NCBI RefSeq assembly: GCF_000264945.2
Contig: NZ_CP013070.1
Span: 744,001-808,000, forward strand
DNA from: Sphingobium indicum B90A
GTDB taxonomy: Bacteria; Pseudomonadota; Alphaproteobacteria; Sphingomonadales; Sphingomonadaceae
Reading direction: 5' to 3'
Length of the DNA: 64,000 nucleotides
Below are positions 62,212 through 64,000 of this stretch, one piece after another. The first letter of the stretch is position 1. Every line of letters begins with the position of its first letter. The position numbers and the translations under genes were made by a program. The notes under the pieces are model-generated. The model was not told the DNA's origin. It searched no databases and was given only the letters and a program-made list of their open reading frames with translations.

Positions 62212-64000
62212 TCACCGCCAAAGCCCCAGCAACAGCGCCGCCAATCCCCGCTCATCCGTTTTCGCCACTCGCGGCGCGCCATAGCCCCGGCATTCCAGGC
62301 AATCGGCGCGCACGCCCGCGCCGCTCACCAGCGCGCGCACGTCGGCAACGGCCTGCAACGCCCAGTTCCGCTGCACGATCGCCTGCCGCCCGAGCAGGTC
62401 GCGCCCCACCATGGCCTCCGGCGCACCGGCATCGTCCTCATCCTCCCGATCCATGATAGACTGGACGAACTCGGCGAACTTGTCGGGTTCCCTGGCAATG
62501 CGATAGGGCCTGGCCTTGGCCGGATCGATCTTCGCCAGCTTCGCCGCCTCGGCAACCGCCTCTTCCAGCCCGCCGAAGCGATCGACCAGCCCGATCTGTC
62601 GCGCCGTGCCGCCGTCCCAGACGCGCCCTTGCGCAATGGCGTCGATCTGCTGGGGCGTCTTGCGGCGCGATTGCGCGACCAGTCCGACGAAGCGGCCGTA
62701 AATATCCTCGACCCCCATCTGCATGATCCGGTCGAATTCCGGCGTGGTGCCGCCGGCGATGTCCGGCTGGCCCGACAGCGGCGTCGTCTTCACGCCGTCG
62801 GTGGTGACGCCGATCTTCGCCAAGGTGCCCTCGAAACTGGGCAATATGCCGAACACGCCGATGGAGCCGGTGATCGTATCCGGCTCCGCGAAGATCACAT
62901 CGGCGGGCGTCGACACCCAATAGCCGCCGCTGGCCGCCACATTGCCCATGGACGCCACAATGGGCAGGCCTTCGGACTTTGCTTCCATGATGGCGCTGCG
63001 GATCTTCTCCGACGCCATCACCGATCCGCCCGGCGAATCCACCCGGACCACCAGCGCCTTCAAGTCCTTCTCCGCCAGCGCCTTGCGCAGCAGCGCCGCA
63101 ATCGTGTCTCCCGCCGCCGTGCCCGGTCCGGCCTCGCCATCGACGATGTCGCCTGCAATCGTCAGCACGCCGATCTCGCCGCCATTGGCGGGCTTGTGGG
63201 CCTTCATGTAGTTTTTGAGGTCGATGGCGGCGAAATCCCCGGCCTTGTCGTCCGGCGCATCGCCCGCAACCTCTGCCACCCGCGCGCCGAAGGCCGCTTC
63301 GTCGCCCATCCGGTCGACCAGTCCCGCGCTAACGGCCGCCTTCGCCAGATTGCCGCCAGCCGCCTCAGCGAGGCCCGCCGGATCGCGCACATAGGCCGCC
63401 AGCCGCGCCCTGGGCCGCGCCTTGGCCACTTCCTGTCGCCAATCCTCCCACAGGGCGTCGGCCAGGGCCTGATTGGCCTGACGGGCTTCGGGCGACTGCT
63501 CGGTCCGCGTGAAAGGCTCGACGAAGCTCTTGTAGGTGCCGACGCGATAGACATGGGTGTTGACGCCCAGCTTGTCGATCAGTCTCTTGTAATAAAGCCC
63601 CGATCCGCCGCGCCCGGTGATCGCCACGCCGCCCAGCGGGTTCACCCAGCTCTCGCTCGCATGGGCGGCCAGTTGGTAGCTGTCGTCGCTGTAGATGGTC
63701 GCATAGGCGAAGACCGGCTTCTTCGCCGCGCGCACCGCGTCCAGCGCCTTGCCCACCCGCGCCAGCGCCACCTGACCGCCGCCCATGAAACCATCCAGGT
63801 TCAGCACGACGGCCTTCACCTTCCTGTCGTCCCTGGCGGCATCCAGTGCGGCAACGATGTCGGCCAGCCCATATTCCTTCGCCCGGTCGCTCCCGCCCGA
63901 CAGCAGCGCCATCGGATCGATTTCCGACGGCTGTTCGACGATGGTCCCGTCCAGTTTCAGCAGCAGCGCGCCGCTGCCGACGCTCTGCGCTGGCTTGGGC
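62212..64000 (-). CDS. sppA: Signal peptide peptidase SppA (67 kDa type), 5' end outside window
   Basis: An open frame of at least 596 residues runs off the right edge. It has two S49 repeats, as in E. coli-type SppA. The catalytic Lys lies in ITGRGGSGLYYKRLIDKLGV of the first half and the Ser in PIVASMGNVAASGGYWVSTP of the second half. The second half also has VDSPGGSVMASEKIRSAIME and AEPDTITGSIGVFG. It degrades cleaved signal peptides at the inner membrane. Confidence 0.94.
   Translation of the reverse strand, partial: PKPAQSVGSGALLLKLDGTIVEQPSEIDPMALLSGGSDRAKEYGLADIVAALDAARDDRKVKAVVLNLDGFMGGGQVALARVGKALDAVRAAKKPVFAYATIYSDDSYQLAAHASESWVNPLGGVAITGRGGSGLYYKRLIDKLGVNTHVYRVGTYKSFVEPFTRTEQSPEARQANQALADALWEDWRQEVAKARPRARLAAYVRDPAGLAEAAGGNLAKAAVSAGLVDRMGDEAAFGARVAEVAGDAPDDKAGDFAAIDLKNYMKAHKPANGGEIGVLTIAGDIVDGEAGPGTAAGDTIAALLRKALAEKDLKALVVRVDSPGGSVMASEKIRSAIMEAKSEGLPIVASMGNVAASGGYWVSTPADVIFAEPDTITGSIGVFGILPSFEGTLAKIGVTTDGVKTTPLSGQPDIAGGTTPEFDRIMQMGVEDIYGRFVGLVAQSRRKTPQQIDAIAQGRVWDGGTARQIGLVDRFGGLEEAVAEAAKLAKIDPAKARPYRIAREPDKFAEFVQSIMDREDEDDAGAPEAMVGRDLLGRQAIVQRNWALQAVADVRALVSGAGVRADCLECRGYGAPRVAKTDERGLAALLLGLWR

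Overview
The window is high-GC alphaproteobacterial DNA, most likely from a sphingomonad (Sphingobium/Sphingomonas type). The evidence is a PhyR-NepR-EcfG general stress response locus, PEP-CTERM-type regulators PrsK/PrsR, CopA-CopB copper resistance, a circularly permuted ATP-grasp/alpha-E/transglutaminase/Anbu cluster, and several families of short intergenic palindromes. No rRNA or complete tRNA gene was recognised.

Region 1 (about 1-18.2 kb) is an accessory island rich in nuclease and defence-like genes. On the minus strand lies a DUF6361-like gene (cut by the left edge) with an AddA-like helicase-nuclease and an AddB-like nuclease, transcribed in the order AddB, AddA, DUF6361. Divergent from it is a tight plus-strand run: two membrane-anchored proteins of unknown family, a WYL regulator, a peptidase-M15-like protein whose metal site looks lost, and a PD-(D/E)XK/Vsr-like nuclease. 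The first four genes overlap by 4 bp. Then come a NYN-LOTUS protein overlapping a GIY-YIG protein, a CoiA-like nuclease and a PD-(D/E)XK protein. Next are a decayed MqsA-type antitoxin, a nucleotidyltransferase plus small-protein pair, and a 407-residue coiled-coil protein. The island appears to end at 18.1-18.2 kb, where a tRNA-3'-end-like sequence lies beside repeated GGGGGTA motifs. This region is the best candidate for an undescribed system.

Region 2 (18.3-28.1 kb) is core-like. It holds the ATP-grasp, alpha-E, transglutaminase and Anbu peptidase genes, thioredoxin reductase, and the stress locus (sensor kinase, NepR, PhyR, a 44-residue membrane peptide, EcfG, a small membrane protein). 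Four sites match GGAAC-N17-GTT, the EcfG promoter consensus, in front of nepR, the small-ORF/ecfG unit, a DUF1328/DUF5818 pair and a pair of small hypotheticals.

Region 3 (28.2-40.7 kb) carries a sugar-phosphate transferase with prsK-prsR, a GntR regulator, a nitroreductase, a POT peptide transporter, an SH3 protein, a 2-hydroxyacid dehydrogenase and the copper operon.

Region 4 (40.7-64 kb) carries aconitase, a class I amidotransferase, a glutathione transferase, a PHA depolymerase, a two-component system, a SIMPL protein, an ABC-F ATPase, a VIT-type transporter, glutathione peroxidase, a TRIC-type channel, DUF808, a MATE transporter, RNase R and SppA (cut by the right edge). Palindromic repeats punctuate this part. 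Two lie in frame inside coding sequences (the ABC-F gene and rnr), and one forms the stop codon of the PHA depolymerase.
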